This document shows, piece by piece, positions 35,689 through 64,000 of a DNA stretch of 64,000 bases (positions are counted from its first letter, which is position 1; each line of letters starts with the position of its first letter). A model generated the notes under the pieces. That model was given only the letters and a program-made list of their open reading frames with translations. It was not told the origin of the DNA and did not search any database. The position numbers were made by a program, and so were the translations under genes. This DNA comes from Strongylocentrotus purpuratus. Lineage: Eukaryota; Echinodermata; Echinoidea; Camarodonta; Strongylocentrotidae. Location: NCBI RefSeq assembly GCF_000002235.5, contig NW_022145528.1, positions 310,001-374,000 on the forward strand, written 5' to 3'.

Positions 35689-36035
35689 CAGGCGCGTACA
35701 CAGGGGGGGGGGGGTTAAACCCCCCCCCCCCTTGGTATTTTTTTGTGTGTAAACCCCCCCTAAAATTTCCCTAAAACCCCCCCCCCCCCCCCCCCCTTTT
35801 GGATTTTTTTTTTTTTTTTTTTTATATAAAAAAAAAAAAAAAAATATTCCCATGGCTGACCTCAAAAAGATGACCTTACCCCCCCCCCCCCCCAACGGAG
35901 CAAAGTGTCAAATTTTCAAATTTCGATACCAAAAAAAAGAAAAAAAGTACCCCCCCCCCCCCCCCCCCCCCCCCCTTATTCAGCGGTCGGCTGAGTCCTT
36001 GCGATTTTTTTGGACAAAAAAAAACGGGACCTCTT

Positions 36036-36068
<33 letters not shown>

Positions 36069-36161
36069 CTTATTTAGCGGCTGGCTGAGTCGTTGCGAAA
36101 TTTTCGGCCCGATTTATAAATGTTAAAACCCCCCCTTGAACAAATCCTGCGTACGCGCCTG
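35689..36161. mobile_element. hAT-like MITE, second copy, exact 8-bp target duplication
   Basis: Ends CAGGCGCGTACACAGG and the complement of CAGGCGCGTACGCAGG. Both flanks, 35681-35688 and 36162-36169, read CCCCCAGC. The interior shares GTCAAATTTTCAAATTTCG and CAGCGGTCGGCTGAGTC, in inverted form, with 27615-28039, and is dominated by C, T and A runs. It sits about 400 bp upstream of the IFT172 start. Confidence 0.85.
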
Positions 36162-36169
36162 CCCCCAGC

Positions 36170-36561
36170 CGAATCGAATCGAAACAAGGAGAGAGAGGAG
36201 AGATCGAGAGAGACAGAGATAGAGGACAAAAACAATCCCTCCCCTCCTATAAGATTCCCTCATGTGTTTGTCTTTCACCGCATTTCATCCATCTAAAAAT
36301 ATCTTTAAACAAATGTAATAAGTTAAAACCTCAGATTGGAAATAGGCTGCATGTCTTGACATGAGCTACGTTTAAAACTATTGTTGTGTTTGGCACTGCA
36401 TGTGGGATGTATAAAAAATTATTAGCGCCATCTATTGACCAGAAAATTATAATTGCATTCCTGAGCGGCCGAAAATTGTTAACGGTACCGTCTACAAACC
36501 CAGAGAAAATCTCAAGAATTTGTGACTTTTTATTGTTAATGGATGACTCAGAAGAGAAGTA
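36170..36561 (+). promoter_or_regulatory. Presumed IFT172 promoter and 5' UTR, with a CTCF-like core
   Basis: This is the only non-transposon DNA between the hAT-like MITE and the IFT172 start codon. No TATA box stands out, as expected for a ciliary gene. GCGCCATCT at 36425-36433 (complement AGATGGCGC) matches the core of the CTCF motif known from insects, about 130 bp before the ATG. No convincing RFX X-box was found. Confidence 0.35.
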
Positions 36562-62739
<26,178 letters not shown>

Positions 62740-62759
62740 GTAAGTCATTCTTCCACATC

Positions 62760-63780
62760 ACATTTATTCTTCTTCTTCAGAAGCAGGGGTGATAAATCCA
62801 GTATTATCCTATAAAAATGCAGTCTAATATTTCCACATTATACCCTTCGTCTATATCTTGCCATTATGTTGTTTATGCATGCCATACACTCCAGTGCTAC
62901 TACGTTGCAGTCCTCTTCTCTTCTCTTTCTCCAAGCTCTCTATCCTCTTCTCCTCCTTGCCTATCCCTTTCTTCCTTTCTTTTATTTATAATGTATATTA
63001 TGTATTTGTGTATTCGGGCGTACCCATTACAAGCTATGCTTATAGGGAGTCGCGCCTTCTTCCTTGTAATACAAATTCTGTAATTATATTTATGTTCCTA
63101 CGTATAAATTGTGTTGTTTGAACAGGTGTCAAATATGTTGTCAAATTGAATGTAAGAAAATAAATGTTCATTTGAATTGAATGGAATTGAATTCTTTCAG
63201 TCAGGTGGTGCTAATGCGCTGCTGTGTGCATCACAAGTTTATGCCATCCTTCTTTGTCTGTCGTTCCTCTTGTTACCTCTGACAATTTTGTTACTGTTCA
63301 TATGTGGATATCTTTCAACCATTTATTGCTCTGTATTAAATTCAAGGACGAATATTTACAGAGCATAGGACAACACTGAAAGTGGAACAAAAGTGATTTG
63401 CAAAGACGTTTTGTTGATATCGTAATGTCTAAGCCTGCTTATACTGTCTATCTGGCAAATTACAAAACAAAAGTACCGGGGGGAATTTCATTCTGTCAAG
63501 GGTACCATAAAGGGTAATGAATACATTCAAGTCAATTCATACTTTCAACTGTGATATTGCAATTTACCTGCCACACCACTTCCTAGGGAATATTTTGATC
63601 GATTTGAAACAAGGGTTAAGAAAATATTGCTGAAAAACCTGCCTACATGTACGTCTGGCATCCTAACCGTGGGCGTGTGCTATGAAGTTTACTTATTGCC
63701 CATGGAAACTGGATGGTACTTATATCACACAAGGGAATTGGCTAGTCAACCGGTTAACAAGGATGGTCGTAATAAGGCCT
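62760..63780. other. IFT172 intron 25, part, with a LINE-like tail
   Basis: No exon seen. CT-rich DNA lies at 62915-62985. A tail GAAAATAAATGTTCATTTGA, then ATTGAATGGAATTGAATTC, at 63155-63195 looks like a CR1/L2 LINE 3' end. Confidence 0.45.
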
Positions 63781-64000
63781 TTAAAAAAAGATGTTGTATT
63801 GCCCTATAGGTGCCAAAACATGGGTCGGTCGGTCAGAATTTTTTTTAATTATTTTTAAATTTAAACCCTCTTTGGGCTGATATTTCTTAGTTTTGAATGC
63901 TTTAAATACATATTTTTTCTAAAAAAACAGTAGAATTTTTTATTTTTTATTTTTTAAGGCCGACCATAAATTTCAACATTTTGGGTTCGGTTGCAATGAG
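63780..64000. mobile_element. MITE related to 31772-31978, cut by the window edge
   Basis: ATGTTGTATTGCCCTATAGG, GCCAAAACATGG and GGTCGGTCGG at the left end and GGCCGACCATAAATTTCAA at 63958 match the copy at 31772. The right end lies outside. Confidence 0.65.

Noticed and set aside
36470-36560. RFX X-box in the IFT172 promoter (GTTAACGGTACC)
   Set aside because: Half-sites do not fit the GTnRCC/GGYAAC pattern on both sides; too weak to call.

Overview
This window is eukaryotic DNA: multi-exon genes with GT-AG introns, and intergenic DNA full of microsatellites, homopolymer tracts, tRNA-derived SINEs, LINE 3' ends and many small palindromic or terminal-inverted-repeat elements. The protein families and repeat style suggest an invertebrate deuterostome, most likely an echinoderm of the sea-urchin type. 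That is inference; no species-diagnostic sequence was tested.

Layout. (1) 362-4931, plus strand: a complete but divergent actin-like gene in four exons (378 aa). (2) 4932-10037: a tRNA-derived SINE inside degenerate TTAGGG-like DNA, a GCGTA-rich element, a LINE remnant and (GA)n/(TA)n microsatellites. (3) 10038-13665, minus strand: a second actin-like gene, convergent with the first, with exons 1-2 open and exons 3-4 broken by about three frame changes. (4) 16321-19092, minus strand: a five-exon spermidine/spermine N1-acetyltransferase (SSAT)-like enzyme with a presequence-like N-terminus. (5) 19093-36561: 17 kb with no recognisable gene, made of dispersed and tandem repeats. It includes two hAT-type non-autonomous elements with exact 8-bp target duplications. 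(6) 36562 to beyond the end, plus strand: IFT172, the 172-kDa intraflagellar-transport (IFT-B) protein. Twenty-five exons encode about 1176 residues (both WD40 propellers and the first part of the TPR-like solenoid). About a third of the protein should lie to the right.

The genes do not form a pathway. Actin-like proteins, a polyamine-type acetyltransferase and a ciliary transport protein are simply neighbours.

The most unusual signal is in IFT172. At least six exons (2, 8, 10, 12, 23, 25) have truncated or decayed copies of themselves in an adjacent intron, and exon 12 has two extra copies in tandem. Several introns also carry a small inverted-repeat transposon starting within about 35 nt of the 5' splice site. 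One of these transposons has inserted into a relic exon copy. Together these features suggest a locus shaped by repeated short local duplications and insertion near splice donors.
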